In this document: piece after piece, positions 45,999 to 58,951 of the stretch
How positions within the stretch are numbered: position 1 is the first letter of the stretch
Layout of the letters: every line of letters begins with the position of its first letter
Source of the DNA: Parietaria judaica
Taxonomy: Eukaryota > Streptophyta > Magnoliopsida > Rosales > Urticaceae
Reading direction: 5' to 3'
Assembly (NCBI GenBank): GCA_954871525.1
Contig: OX940872.1
Coordinates: 24,337,746-24,401,745, forward strand
Length of the DNA stretch: 64,000 nucleotides
The notes under the pieces: generated by a model
The model's input: the letters and a program-made list of their open reading frames with translations, nothing else
The model's database searches: none
What the model was told of the DNA's origin: nothing
Translations under genes and position numbers: made by a program

Positions 45999-47273
45999 TA
46001 GGGGTGTGCATGGGTTGGATTGGGTCGACCCGAGGTAAAAGTTGAACCCGACCCGATCTTATTGGGTTTTAGAAAAACAACCCAATCCGACCCAAATTTT
46101 TTGAAGGCCCAATCCAACCCAACCCGAAAAACTATGGGTTGGGTTGGGTTATTAGATTGAACTAAAATAAAAATTAAAATTTTTATGAATAACACTGATA
46201 TTTAAATCGTCAATCAATAAACATAAGTTTAATATTATGTTTTTAAACATCCAACTCAAAAACTAAACGTTATTATAGTCTTAAACATTCAATAACCGTA
46301 GTAGGGAACATAGTAGTAAACTAAACTAGAAATGTAGTTGTAAACATAAACTAGAAACAAACATAGTCATACACATTAAATAATGATTAAATATAAAGAT
46401 GAAATTCTAGATGTATTTTATGTTTACTTGTGTGTTTTTACTTACTTAAAATACATAAATATATTAAAAATAAGTAATTAATTATTAAAAAAAATACTTG
46501 ATTGGGTCAATCGGGCCGGCCCAACCCAATGCATCCGGCCCAACCCCAACCAGCGACTATTTTTTCGGGTTGAGCCCAACCCAACCCGATAATTATTGAG
46601 TTATTAATTGGGTTGGGTTAGATTGGGGTTGAGTTCAATTAGAGGTGGCAATTCGGGTTACGTGTCGTGTTCGTGCCGGGTCTTAATCGTTTTTTACTTA
46701 TTTTATCTAGACCCAGACCCGCCCCATTTATTGATCGTGTTAGAAGACGAGACCCAGACCCGCCCCATTTAAATAACGTGTTTATCGTGTCTACCCGTTT
46801 AACCCAATTAATAGATTTATTTATTTATAAATAATAAATTAATTCAATTTATACTCATTTAACTTAATTTATTTAACTATATTATCGGAGATTTTAAAAT
46901 TTTACTAGCAAATCTTTATGTTCATCAATTGTAAGACGTAATTAATAAAATAAAAACATAAATTTCATTTATAGTAAGTATTAAAACACTTAATAACATA
47001 TATAAAATGTAGAAAATGAATCTTTTTGCTCTTTAATCGTGTCTAATTGGGTCCCATCGTGTTATCGTGTTCGTGCCGTGTTTACCCGTTATTTACTCGT
47101 GTTAATCGTGTTCGAGACGGATGGACCCAGATCCATTTATGGTAGACTCAGACCCATTTAAATCGTGTCGTAACCGTTTCGTGTATCGTGTCCGGCCCCA
47201 AATTGCCACCCCTAAGTTCAATTGAGTTGGGGTAAACTCTTGAGTTGGTTTTTTTTTTTTTTACATACCCCTA
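45999..47273. mobile_element. hAT-type element of GGTTGGGTTGG sequence, split by a second insertion
   Basis: The outer element begins TAGGGGTGTGCA and ends TACATACCCCTA (inverted ends matching at 10 of 12). It is rich in AACCCAACCC words. Flanks TTTGTAAC (45991-45998) and TTTTTAAC (47274-47281) match at 7 of 8, fitting an 8-bp hAT duplication. The interior is interrupted at 46640-47214. Without that, it is about 690 bp. No transposase frame. Confidence 0.75.
46640..47214 (+). mobile_element. hAT-type non-autonomous element nested in the previous one, 575 bp
   Basis: Ends TAGAGGTGGCAATT and AATTGCCACCCCTA are inverted repeats. The identical octamer AGTTCAAT flanks it (46632-46639 and 47215-47222), a perfect 8-bp target duplication. 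The interior is non-coding (CCAGACCCGCCCCATTTA, TCGTGTTCGTGCCG). Other copies are at 45256-45814 (inverted) and about 470-851 (decayed). Confidence 0.85.
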
Positions 47274-47630
47274 TTTTTAACTATTTTTTTACTTCTAATT
47301 ATGCGTAATTAGATATACGTATAGTCGTATATAGATATGAATGTATATGGCATGCAAACGTGTATCGCATTATGTCATCTGATTGGCACGCAATATATGA
47401 TAGATCTGATATTATAATATTAAAAATATTTCAGGAAATTAAACGTAGCTGCATAATATATTGCTTAGTCGACAAATGGAATGTTAACAGATGAAGCGTC
47501 AACTGTTTGCGTTTCTGATTCAGCAATTAATTAGCTCATTAATTTATCATTTCTAAAACAACCAATACACAACCCATCATGTGTTTGAAAATATTGTAAT
47601 AATCTTGGAGAGAATGGTTATTTGTTATTA

Positions 47631-48093
47631 GGGTTAATGATGGTGAAAATATCTAAAGTTTGGTTAAAGAATTTCTAGTGTACTTAAAGTTTAAAGTGGT
47701 GGTGAAAATACCCAAAGTCGTATTTGGAGAGTTGACCACTCAATTATCGTAACGTCTAACTTACTCGTTAACTCTGGCCACGTGGAAAAATTTGTTTCAT
47801 TAAGTGTAGTTATTACGAGTTTAATTAGTTCTATTAAATCGTATTAATTAGGGGTTTAATTCATTGTTTTGTCGTAAACGAGGCTGATGTGGGCTCGTCC
47901 ACGTGGTAAACATGTTATGTCAACAACCCACGTTTGTCCAAGTGGCCAGAGTTTATGAGTAAGCTAATGGCATTACAAGAATCGAGTTGCTAACTCTCCA
48001 ACGACTTTAGGTAATTTCTTCCACCACTTTTAAACTTTAAGTACATGAGAGGTTCTTTGACCAAACTTTAGATATTTTTATCGTCATTAACCC
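47631..48093. mobile_element. Foldback Mutator-like element, 463 bp
   Basis: Starts GGGTTAATGATGGTGAAAAT and ends in its near complement (...TTATCGTCATTAACCC). Flanks TTTGTTATTA (47621-47630) and TTTGCTATTA (48094-48103) match at 9 of 10. The arms include AAGTTTAAAGTGGTGGTGAA and a matching right block. No coding sequence. Confidence 0.75.
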
Positions 48094-49666
48094 TTTGCTA
48101 TTATACGTATTCTCATAAATATTTATCATAAATATTTTTGTAACGGCGGATTGAAGATACAAATTCTTTTATAACGAGAAGGATAATAAAATTAAAAAGT
48201 TCAAATTAAAAAAATTAAAAAATTAAAACTTAAAAAAATCAAAATCTTATATAAATTTTGAAAATTATTAAAAATTTGAAGAGACTACAGCCCCATTATA
48301 TATATAAATAAATGTGTATGTGAGAGCAATTGTATAACAAAATGTTTACAGCTAGACTATGATTAATTACTATAACATTAGATTGTTTGATTTATAAATT
48401 AAGAACAAAATAAAGACAACTTTGAAGTTTGAACGTAAAATTAAAATAAAAAATCAAATGTAAGTTTATCAATATAATAGGTTGTTAGTCATTATATTGC
48501 ACATTATTTTTTGGGCATCTCTTATGAGTTTATAATTTAAATGTTTGTAGTATAAACGTCATATATGAACCCTCCTTTAGTAAGATTTTTAATGTTACTT
48601 TTCTCGATAGTATATCTTAAAAAAAGTAGCGATCGACCATTGACATTGGTATAAAATATTAAATACTTTTTGAAGGGCCAATATTAAGAATTACTTAATA
48701 ACGAAGACAAAACGTACACAAATACATATATTAATTAAATAACATGTGGTGCCCTTTGAAGCTATTGATCTATATTATAAAACACACGATAATAAATAAA
48801 ATTCAAGCACAACCGTGTATATATAAAAATATAATACCATGCGTATAAATATTATATATATATAGCATAATTCGAGAATCACCGCGAATTTCACGAGAGT
48901 CTATAATCGATTATTATATAATATGTCTATTATTCAAAACTCGAATACTAATTTTAAAGCATTGTGTCACAATTTTTTCCCTAATACAAATTTGGATAAA
49001 ACAAAAGCTTTCGATTTATAAGAGTCTATCACTCTATCTTACTATCTATAGGCAAAAATATAAGTTAAATAATTAATTTTTCTTTTTATAAAAAACAGAG
49101 AATGACCCAAAATTTCAGTTTAAATCCACTTAAAATTGTGGTTTTAGTCTCCAAATTAAGTCTCTTTAAGAAAAAACAATGTCATTCTTAGTTTAATCAA
49201 ATATCGGTTTAATAACGTTGTAAATTAATTCAGACGCTCCAGTTAAAAAATACAGCCCGTCGAACTTGAACCCTGTACGAGCGCCTCTCGAAACATTTTA
49301 AAAACGTCAAGGCCGATTATATATATAATCGGCCCTAGACCGTTTTGTAAATCGAGTGTTGTTGGCCTTTAAGATACAAAACATAAACTTTAATTAACTA
49401 GTGCATTAATAAACTCCACTTGAACAAAGTCACACAAAATTATATAATGGAAGAGAAATAGATTAAATAAGGGAAGAATTTTTATAAAACCTAGTGCGTG
49501 ACGCATTACATTTTTTCAGTTCACTTTATATCAATGAAAACATTAATCCCAATGAAAAAGGTGAAATAGAAAAAAAGCTATTTGCTCAGTTACCCAAAAC
49601 GATATTGGTTATGGCTTCTTTGATGAACTTTTCTGAGCACTGAAAACCCTAGGTATTTAAAACAAA
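48094..49666. other. Gene-free AT-rich sequence between two foldback elements
   Basis: No exon seen. ATATATATAATCGGCC-type short inverted words occur near 49316-49333 (GGCCGATTATATATATAATC). Otherwise featureless. Confidence 0.5.
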
Positions 49667-50062
49667 GGAAAAATAGTGACATAAGTATCAAAAGTCTTTG
49701 AAAAATTGACATTAAATTCTTATTTATTTATTTATTTATTTTGGTGAAGAAAATTATCAAACTCTTATTTTGTGTATTCTGTCGTATTTTTGTCCAAAAT
49801 CGCGCCACATGTCACGTTTTTAAACAAATTAAATATATTATTTATTTTGGATAAATTAGTTTAATTTTTTTGATTAAAATTAGTATATTTAATTGGTTTC
49901 AAACGTGACACGTGATATCTACAGGGAAAAAACATGACGGTATCATTCGGGGCGAATACATGACGGAAGACACAACAAAAGTTTGACAACTTTCGTCACT
50001 AAAAAAATGAAAACTTAATGTCAAATTTTTAAAAAGTTTGATACTTATGCTGCTATTTTCCC
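49667..50062. mobile_element. Foldback Mutator-like element, 396 bp
   Basis: Left GGAAAAATAGTGACATAAGT and right ACTTATGCTGCTATTTTCCC are inverted. The inner ACATGTCACGTTTTTAAACA and TTTCAAACGTGACACGTG words also pair. Flanks TAAAACAAA (49658-49666) and TGAAACAAA (50063-50071) match at 8 of 9. It lies 10 bases from the next element's target duplication. Confidence 0.7.
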
Positions 50063-50082
50063 TGAAACAAATTGCATATAAT

Positions 50083-51220
50083 GGGTTAATTGCGGCAAAA
50101 ATACCCAGCTTTTATCAATATTCTCCGATAGGTACCCAAGGCAAAAATACCCAACGTCACACTTTTGTCGCCGACCAACTAACGTCGTTAGACGCTGCCT
50201 ACGTGGCCGTTAGGCTGTCTCATGTGGAATGCCACGTGGCCAAAGATTGGGTACTTTTGTCGCCATGTGGCATTAAAAAAAACAATTTTTTTATAATTTT
50301 TTCTTTCCCGTTAGTCAATATGTTTTTATTTTTTTACGTATATCAAACATGATCAAAATAATTTTATAAAAGATTAACTTATAAAAAAAAATATGTTAAA
50401 GAAAAACAAAAAAAAATGGTATTTTTCTTTTTTCACTTTAAAACAAAAAATAATAAGGTTAAACATAATTTTTACCAATCACCAAACTTTCGGTTTAAAT
50501 TAAGCTTGAACCGTATTTGATACAATTATTTGTTTTAATCATTCCTTAGTTTCATATATGTTCGTATCATGCCTTAGTTTTAATATTAAAATGCCCGTGT
50601 TATTATATACAATAATGTTTTAGTTTCAAAATTTTAATATAATCTATTCAAAAATTATAAATTATTCCTGTAAGAAAAAATATTTTTTTATAAAAACATA
50701 TTTTATGAAATTATTTTATTATATTTAACATATGTAAAAAAATAAAAATATGTGTCACGGGAAAGATTTTCTTTTTAAATAAATTAAAACTAATAAAATT
50801 AAGTAATTATTTGATTATTTAAAAAATAACATAATTTTTTTAAAAGTACTTATTTTATGAAATTACTTGATCATGTTTGATATACGTAAAAGAATAAAAA
50901 TATATTGGCTAACGGGAAAGAAAAAATTAAAAAAAATAACCTTTGGCCATGGGTAAAAAATAACCTTTGGCCATGTTTGATATACGTAAAAGAAAAAATG
51001 AAAGTACCTAACTTTTAGCCACGTGGCGGCAAAAATACCCAACCTTTGGCCATGGGCCATTTCACATGAGACAGCCTAACGACCACGTAGGCAGTGTCTA
51101 ACAGCGTTAGTTGGTCGGCGACAAAAGTGTGATGTTGGGTACTTTTGCCTATGTTTATTGAGGTTGAGTACCTATCAAAGAATATTTACAAAGATTGAGT
51201 ATTTTTGCCGCAATTAACCC
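50083..51220. mobile_element. Foldback Mutator-like element, 1138 bp, with intact target duplication
   Basis: Starts GGGTTAATTGCGGCAAAAAT and ends ATTTTTGCCGCAATTAACCC. The inverted arms run about 290 bp (ACGTCGTTAGACGC, GACAGCCTAACG and CGTATATCAAACATGATCAA blocks). A perfect TGCATATAAT flanks both sides (50073-50082 and 51221-51230). The centre is AT-rich without a transposase frame, so non-autonomous. Confidence 0.85.
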
Positions 51221-54200
51221 TGCATATAATTTATTGAATTTTACATAGGCATACAAAAAGTAGCTATGCCAGCTATCGTATATATGGTAGGATATGGTCA
51301 ACATAAAAATTAAAAAGATAGAAAAGAGAGTCCCTCTTCTCCAAACAATTTTTCATTAAAATATTTAGCTTATTTGCGGCATAAGATTCCAAAATTATAC
51401 TAAGTGTATCTATGTATTGTTTATCTTTTTTTTTTTTTTAATAAAATAGCAACAATAGCAAAACGCCACAAAACAACGTCGTAGCCCAGTTCGGTCGTTC
51501 TGAGTTTACGACTGTTAAGCTAGAAACACGATCGTATGTTTGTAGTTCAATAAACGTACATGTATGTGTCAAAATCTGAGCAGGACATGGTGAAATTGGA
51601 CCTCAATACTGTTTTTTGTTACCTTTAACATGACTCGCTAAAAAACTGAGACGCATGTTGTACACGATCAATGAGGTACTTATGCTGCAATATCGTTAAT
51701 ATATATACACACACACAAGACTTTATCATATATACTATACCATATATAATTTATCTTATCCCCAACCCTAACCCAATAAGAAAAAAAAGAAGATTAAGTG
51801 CATACATGACTTATATAGAATCTTCAAGACATATGTTTCATCAAGGGTCTAGATTATAATTAATTTGACTTTGATCAATAGACACATGATGACCAAGATT
51901 CTCATTCCATTAAATATAACCCATCACTAAACAGGATCTAATTAAAAATTGCAATCCCTGAGCCGCCGCTAAGCTAGTTTAATTAACTAATTAATTAATT
52001 AAGCACACAGTGCATGCACTTGACCCCTCTAAGTAGTCATGTGTAACCCAATTCTTTGGGGCTAAATGTAGCCCTTCACTCAGAAGTGGCAGCAGTATCC
52101 CACTACACTCACAACAGTGCTGCTTGATGACTCTAAAGTGAAGGGTAATTTTTGGCATAAATCCCAGAAGTTTCAACAGATCTCTAACAAAAAGGGTAAA
52201 CTATATATATATATATTATGATGATGTTAGTGGAGCAATTTGCAGTATCCATTCGTCATGCACACTTAATTGGAAAAGAATTGGACACAAATTGCAAAAT
52301 TTATCTTTTTTTGTGTGTGTGTGTCAAAATAGATAAATAAATGGCTTTTTTTTTTTAATAGATAAATAAATAAATTCCAAGTTAATGGGTGCTCTTTGAT
52401 ATGTCCCTTTCAGGCACTGTAGGAAACAGCTCTGCAATTAATATTCATAACTTATATTTATATTTATATATATTATATGTATGTATGTATTTTCATGTAA
52501 TGTCCATATAGTATACTAATGTAGAAATTTCTCAAACTGAAGTTTGCAAGTTGGGATGTAAGTGATCAGAGTTTGGTATACTAGAATCTGCCGAGGAATC
52601 TACACACGTGTTATGAATCACCACTTGATAAGATTCTATTGTTCATTAGTAAGAGTAATAAATAGAGAATATAACTTTTCAATTCAATCATATACAAAAA
52701 CGCAGATCCTCTTGAAGATCTCGATTTTGTCTTCCATGTTTGTAATACAAGCAGTTTTTACAGGATTAAACCTTAATTTTCAAATAAAAAATAAATTATG
52801 AAAATATATAGAGAATTTTACGTGCTTTCCTTATGATAGAGAATGAAAAATTAAAAGGTACTTACCGGTTATAATTTTTTTTTACTATATATACTGTAAA
52901 CTTTCAATGATTGTTTGTCGAGGAGATTACATTCTGCTTCGTCTATATCTTTCGTACTTTCGAACTCAACGCCAGGTGAAGCTTTCTACGATTAAGTAAT
53001 CATCAAACTCCATAATTTCTCGAGAATGTATCCATTCCAACGAACTTCTTGATAACATGCACCAAACCATCATCATCGACAATCCCTTTCACGATCACAC
53101 AATAACGTTGTTAATCTGAAACCAGTTGTTAGGATTAAACCCCTAATCTCCAAATAAGGAAACAAAATTACCAAAATAATATAAAAATGACACTAGATAA
53201 TTATATCAGTCCGCACTTAACGTGAGAATGTACACTTGTTGCTTGAAAATCTTCTTAATACTATATATATCGGTCATGGAAGCTGAGTTTGCACTTTGAC
53301 TTAGACGGTAAATATTCAAAATTAATCAAGTTCACAAGTTTCTAGATGTTGTGGTTAGTCTCGTTACTTTTGACCTACCGTGTACTGCAAATAATATATG
53401 AATTTATAGATAGGCATTATTAATAAGCTGATCCGAATATTCTTGGATGCGATACTATATACTAAGGTTTCATTAGTTCTTAATCTATATAATACAAATT
53501 AATCATAAAGAAAGAAATTTAATTAATACAATAAACAGACTTTCAAAATACGGTAATTGACTTGAGTCATACATTATTAGTTTAAGAATTCAGATGGCTA
53601 AGTCTGTATGTGTGTGTGAGAGAGATTAATAGAACTTTTTCTAATTCATACTTTATTCATTAGATATATATAATTCTATCTAACTTTTTCAATTGATTTA
53701 GCAAATTTTAGAAGTGCTATTAGTAAAATTATCTCTTTTTTAAAGGTGATGATGAAATGTGACCAAAACATAATAGCGCATTCAAATAAATGAATTTAAT
53801 TATAAAAAAAAAACGTTTTATGCCATAAAAATATTGAATACTTACGCCGAAATAACCTTACAACCCACGAAAATATTTGATAAATATAACCTTGAATTGT
53901 GGATTTTTGAATATTTGAATACTTTTGAGCGAATTGTGGATTTTTTGTCTCAAAACGGCATTGGAAAGATTATATTGGTTGGAGTATTAAGTTGGATGAT
54001 AAGTCCACTAATTCGATTATTAGTAATAACATTTCGACTTAAACGCAACTTAGTGGAAATTCCACTCATTCAATAAGATTATAATATTTGAAGTCTTAGA
54101 GGGGGTATAATTTCAGCTAATTTCAGCTAGAAGGAACGATCACAATAAGACCAAAAACGGTTTCGGTATATTTTAAATACGATAATTTATTCGTCGATAT

Positions 54201-54565
54201 ATGATTCAGTAAACTTGATTTATACAAAATGTTATCGGAATCTAAGTACATATGATTTACACGTCGGTGTACACCAATAGAATCCATTACGAGTATAAAT
54301 ATAAACTGATAGATTCTTAAGTATGTGAATAACAATGTCGATTCCGTATGTCGTTGTCATAACTCATAATTACGATTATCCCCGGCATTTTAAGAAATAT
54401 AATAGACCAATTTATAATCGAAGTACACATAAAAAGCCTAAAATCTTCATAAATTTGATTGAACATACAAATCCACCAATTAATGATCAGTTTTGAAGTC
54501 TAAACTTTTGATTCGTTTGTAAATCAATGTTATATGACATTGCATTAAATAACACTTTTATTTAA
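51221..54565. other. Gene-free AT-rich sequence
   Basis: No exon supported by codon use or family. Frames at 52562-52801 and 53834-54076 are AT-rich chance frames. TA tracts at 52202-52216 and a GT run at 52311-52322. Confidence 0.5.
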
Positions 54566-55554
54566 GGGTAAACTACGGCTAATGTACCCAATGTTTGATA
54601 TTCTGCGGATTATGTACCCAATGTTTATTTTTAGTGGCTGATGTATCCAATGTTTGATCTGTTAGATATTTTCGTGTTTTCTGTTAGTTGACCGTTAGAG
54701 AGTTATCCTCCTCTATATGCACACTTCTTGTATTTTTGACATAACTAATTTATTTTTTGTCCAAATTTTATGCATGACCTATGGTTAGAAATACAAGAGA
54801 TAAATCTACAACTTTTATGTTTTAAGTTTTGTAAACTAAGTTTTAGAAAAATACGAAATTTCAAATACAACGTAAAATTGGACGTAAGTTTAATGCAAAA
54901 TATTTGTTTCGAGAAAATTTTACTGTACTTAATGACTTTTTATAATGAAACGTAAAACTAAAAAGTTGTATATAAATATTTTATCTTTCCAGTGGATGTT
55001 TATTTATAAATTTTGGACAAAACATGAGTAAGTTATGCCAAAAATATGAAAGATTATTTCACATCACATATTTTATATTTTTGGCATAACTCACTCGTTT
55101 ATTATCCAAAATTTATAAATAAACACCCATTAGAAAGATAAAATATTTATCTAAATTTTTTTAGCTTTACGTTTCACCATATAAAGTCATTAAATATATT
55201 AAAATTTGCTCGAAAAAATATTTTGTATTAAACTAACGTCTAATTTTACCTTGTATTTGAAATTTCGTATTTTTATAAAATTTATTTTACAAAACCTAAA
55301 ACAAAAAAGTTGTAGATATATCTCTTATCTTTCTAACCATAGTTTTTGCATAAAGTTTGGACAAAAAATGAGTGAGTTATGTCAAAAATACGAAAAGTGT
55401 ACATGTAGAGGATGATAACTCTCTAACGGTGAACTAACGGAAAACACGAAAATATCTAACAGATCAAACATTGGGTACATTAGCCACCAAAATAAACATT
55501 AGGTACATAATTCACAAAAGATCAAACATTGGATACATTAGCCGCAGTTTTTCC
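54566..55554. mobile_element. Foldback Mutator-like element, 989 bp, almost entirely inverted repeat
   Basis: Two arms of about 480 bp, roughly nine in ten bases complementary by eye, meet at a short loop near 55050-55068. Ends GGGTAAACTACGGCTAATG and CATTAGCCGCAGTTTTTCC. The perfect nonamer TTTATTTAA flanks it (54557-54565 and 55555-55563). Each end has three sub-terminal repeats of the word TACCCAATGTTT. No coding sequence; small frames are arm artefacts. Confidence 0.85.
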
Positions 55555-55563
55555 TTTATTTAA

Positions 55564-56390
55564 AGCAATGTTGACATTTCTATTTTATTTTTGCTTCTAT
55601 AGTCGACGTGGAACAAATACCTTGGACAGATCGTAAAAATGGATGATTCAACACAAAAATATTTTTCGTTCAACGCCATCAAATTAATATCATATTACGC
55701 AGTTAATAAAGGGATAAATATCACCAATATTTAAAGGAAAAATTCATTATCTAAGGATGAAATTGGATGAAAATTGATACTTAATCATGAATGTTTCACA
55801 ATTCAAAAACTAATAATGTTCACCGTTTTCTTCCCTTTTCGTCACTCAGATCGAGTATATAAGGAAAAAACTCTACCTTTGGGACAACATACTTTAGAAC
55901 ACTTCTCTCGTCGGGTGGTGGACCACTTCTCCAAGGCAATACCCGACACAAGGGACAAGCCTCTAACACCTTATGGGAATGGTAATATCTTTAAGTACAA
56001 TATTGGTTTGATAATTTTCTCTTATGCATAAATTGTAATTTATACTATGGAAATTATTTTATCATGATTAAATTTTGATAATTTTATTTTAATTACATTT
56101 ATTAAATATAGTAAGTTGTATAATTATGTTGATAATTACACATTTATTCGAATTTAATAATAAAAAAGCGAGAAAATTAATTCCTATTCCCATTTACAAG
56201 ATAAAAAAAATTAATTTAATTAATTGTGTATCATGTGGAATTAATTGATTAATTATTTGGTATTTTTTAAACCTTATGTGCATGATTATTGATATGAATT
56301 TGATTTAGTCTTGGTCTTGTGTGCTAACAAACCAACGATTAAATAGAAGAGAATTTTGTGGGTTTTTGTTATTTCAATATTGATTAATAA
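55564..56390. other. Gene-free AT-rich sequence
   Basis: A 258-bp frame at 55774-56031 begins with a non-ATG or poorly placed start, has no family match and is not called. Nothing else recognised. Confidence 0.5.
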
Positions 56391-56429
<39 letters not shown>

Positions 56430-58951
56430 AAAATCTCACCACAATAAATTACTAGCCTAAAAAGTCAAGGATTTGAGAATCCTCAATTTCTATATTTTTC
56501 TGAATTTACAATTATTTTTACAATTTTTAATGATTTTATAGTTTTTTCATGCAATAATTTAATTCATTTGATGCTACTAATTAATACGTTCCAAAGTGCA
56601 CATTATAAGAGAATCAAGTTTATGTCATAATTTTTTAATCTTTAAACGTAAATAATAAATATCATGAATCAACTTAAATGTCATCAATTGTAGTTATTAA
56701 TTAAAGTTATGAATATATTGTTAGTCTTGTAAGATTCATTGATGGAAGCCTTTTGAATTCTCCTCACTAATGTGTATCCTAGAGAAAGGTTTTCATATTT
56801 ATTGTGAATAAAACTCATAAACATTCAAATAACATAAAATAGACAAATAGAAGGTCACGTCCCTGAAAAACTTTCACACAAGTTTGGTCTATTGTTCAAT
56901 TTTTTTGGGTGGGTTTGTTCAGATTCTTTCGAAAAAAACTCATCGCCAATCCTCGGTCTGCCTTTATCAGTGAAACACTCTCTTTGCTACAAATTAGAAT
57001 TGGGTTTGAATCTATAATTGTTATTCTATATTTTTATTGTCTCCATAATTTTTTTCCTTTGTAGTCGTTCTCATCCCCGTTATATTTCTTCCGTGAGATT
57101 CTTTTTGCCTCGATTTTGGTTTAAATATTCTCCTGATTTGTTTTATTTTTATGCTCTATTTGTTCACTTTCCGTTTATTTTATAGTTGTGTATGTTTCTG
57201 ACGACTTTATGGTTTAATTTTTTTTTGGCAGTGTTACGGATTTCTCAACACCCTGGATTACCCCATTCTAGGTTTCACCTCCGAGTTCTCATATCCAATT
57301 TCATCTATTTTTATCTCATGAATTATCATGAGGACTCATAGAATTTTTTTTTTCAATTTCTCAATCATCTATCTTTATATAATATGATATTGTTAAATAA
57401 AGTTATATCGATATTAATTTTCTACTGTGGGAGTTTATATCTTTAGGTAAAATAACTTAGAGTTTTAGTTAGTACTATTTCAATATTGAGTTAGTTAGTT
57501 TGTCTTTATCCAAATCTCATGCTTTTAATTTAAAATAGTCTTGATGTAATTTTTAAATTTGCATCGAGACCAATAAATTCAGCTTAAATTGTTTGGGGAT
57601 CGATAAAGCCACAGTATAAAGTTAGAATTTCTCTTATTTTTGTATTTCGGATAATTTTTTAAATACACTTCACTTATTTTTTTCTTTTATTATAAATCTT
57701 TCTTTTTTTGTAAGTTTCCCGTATTTTATATTAATTCCGTATTTTGGGTAGTATATATATACATATATATAATTCTGGATTTTGGGTAGTATATATACAT
57801 ATATATCATGGAATATAATGGATATTGTTATGACTCAAAAATTTAAGCATGAATCATTTGCCTATCCAATTAAATACCATAATATTAGTTTTTAATTGAA
57901 TTTCATGTATTGGACAATGTAGATAATATATGTTGTTTAGGGTTTTGGTTATAAGTTTTTTTTTATCACCATGACTTCATTTGGTTATTAGTTAGGTCTT
58001 TCTGTTGTGGGTATGAATTTTTTTTCTAGTGAGAATGAATTTATATGTTTTATCAATATATCAATTCATTGGTCCACGCTAAGGGATTCTACACCGAGTC
58101 GTGGAAAATGAATTATTTTTTTTCTTCATTTCGATATATTTTATTGTTGTGAGAATAGTTTTTTTTTTTAATCGAGATTGAGAGGAAAAAGAAGTTATAT
58201 TAGAATGTTCTCACATTTTTATAGCTGTAAAGGTATATCTCAAGTTGAGAAAATAGATGTTTAACCTTAAGATTTTGTAATTCATTCCGAAAGAGGAAGC
58301 ATTATACACAAAGTTCATTTCAATTTGGTAGAAACGCAGGTTGATGTATTGTAGTTAATAGTAATCTGTAATCTTGGTTGGCAAGTGACCTTTGATCAGA
58401 ATCAATGTACTTTAATGTTGATGTTTAATATTTTCTTAGAGTTGATGCTTTTGTTTTAATTTTATTGGTTGTAATTTAGTGATAATGGTTGTTGAACGTT
58501 TATTTTCGTTGATTTATTTTTCTAACTATAATTATTATAAGCTGGAGTTTTACTTTTGGTAAAAGTTGGTGTCTTTTGTTTTATCTCTATATTTTATTTT
58601 ATGTTGAAGTAGTAAGTTTGGTAAATGGTAATAGTTCTTTCATGTCTTCAGTTTTGGTTTTAGTTTCAATCTCTTACTTTTTTTTTATGTATGTCCTCTT
58701 TGATACGTAGAAAGACTATAAGTTCAATTATACAGGTTGAATAGTAGATTTTGAATGAACAATGTAATTATTAAATTTAACACTTTTCCAAGCATATCTC
58801 CTCATATATATTATATATATAAATATAATAAATTGTTCAATTTTTTCGTGCTTAAACTTTTCCAAGCATATCTCCTCATCTATATAATAAAATGTTAATA
58901 TTTTTATGATTTTTTTACGTCACCGCGCGAAGCGCGGTGCCAATCCACTAG
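56391..58951 (+). mobile_element. Helitron, 3' end certain in form, 5' end tentative
   Basis: The 3' end is typical: an 8-bp stem hairpin CACCGCGC-GAA-GCGCGGTG (58921-58939), nine bases later CTAG (58948-58951), and T after it. The 5' end is uncertain. TC at 56391, after an A, would make a 2.56-kb element inserted between A and T. An A|TCTATATAATAAA at 58879 is a second candidate. The interior is AT-rich, with a leader-like pyrimidine-rich patch at 56990-57300. No Rep/helicase frame was found, so non-autonomous. Confidence 0.55.
58782..58879. repeat. 24-bp perfect direct repeat near the Helitron 3' end
   Basis: ACTTTTCCAAGCATATCTCC plus CTCAT occurs as the same 24-mer at 58782-58805 and 58856-58879, 74 bases apart. 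Both are followed by a TATATA-rich word. It may mark an internal duplication or one Helitron end inserted next to another. Confidence 0.8.

Noticed and set aside
54770..55415. Two 60-70 codon frames at 54770-54955 and 55206-55415
   Set aside because: They are the two arms of the foldback element read on the same strand.
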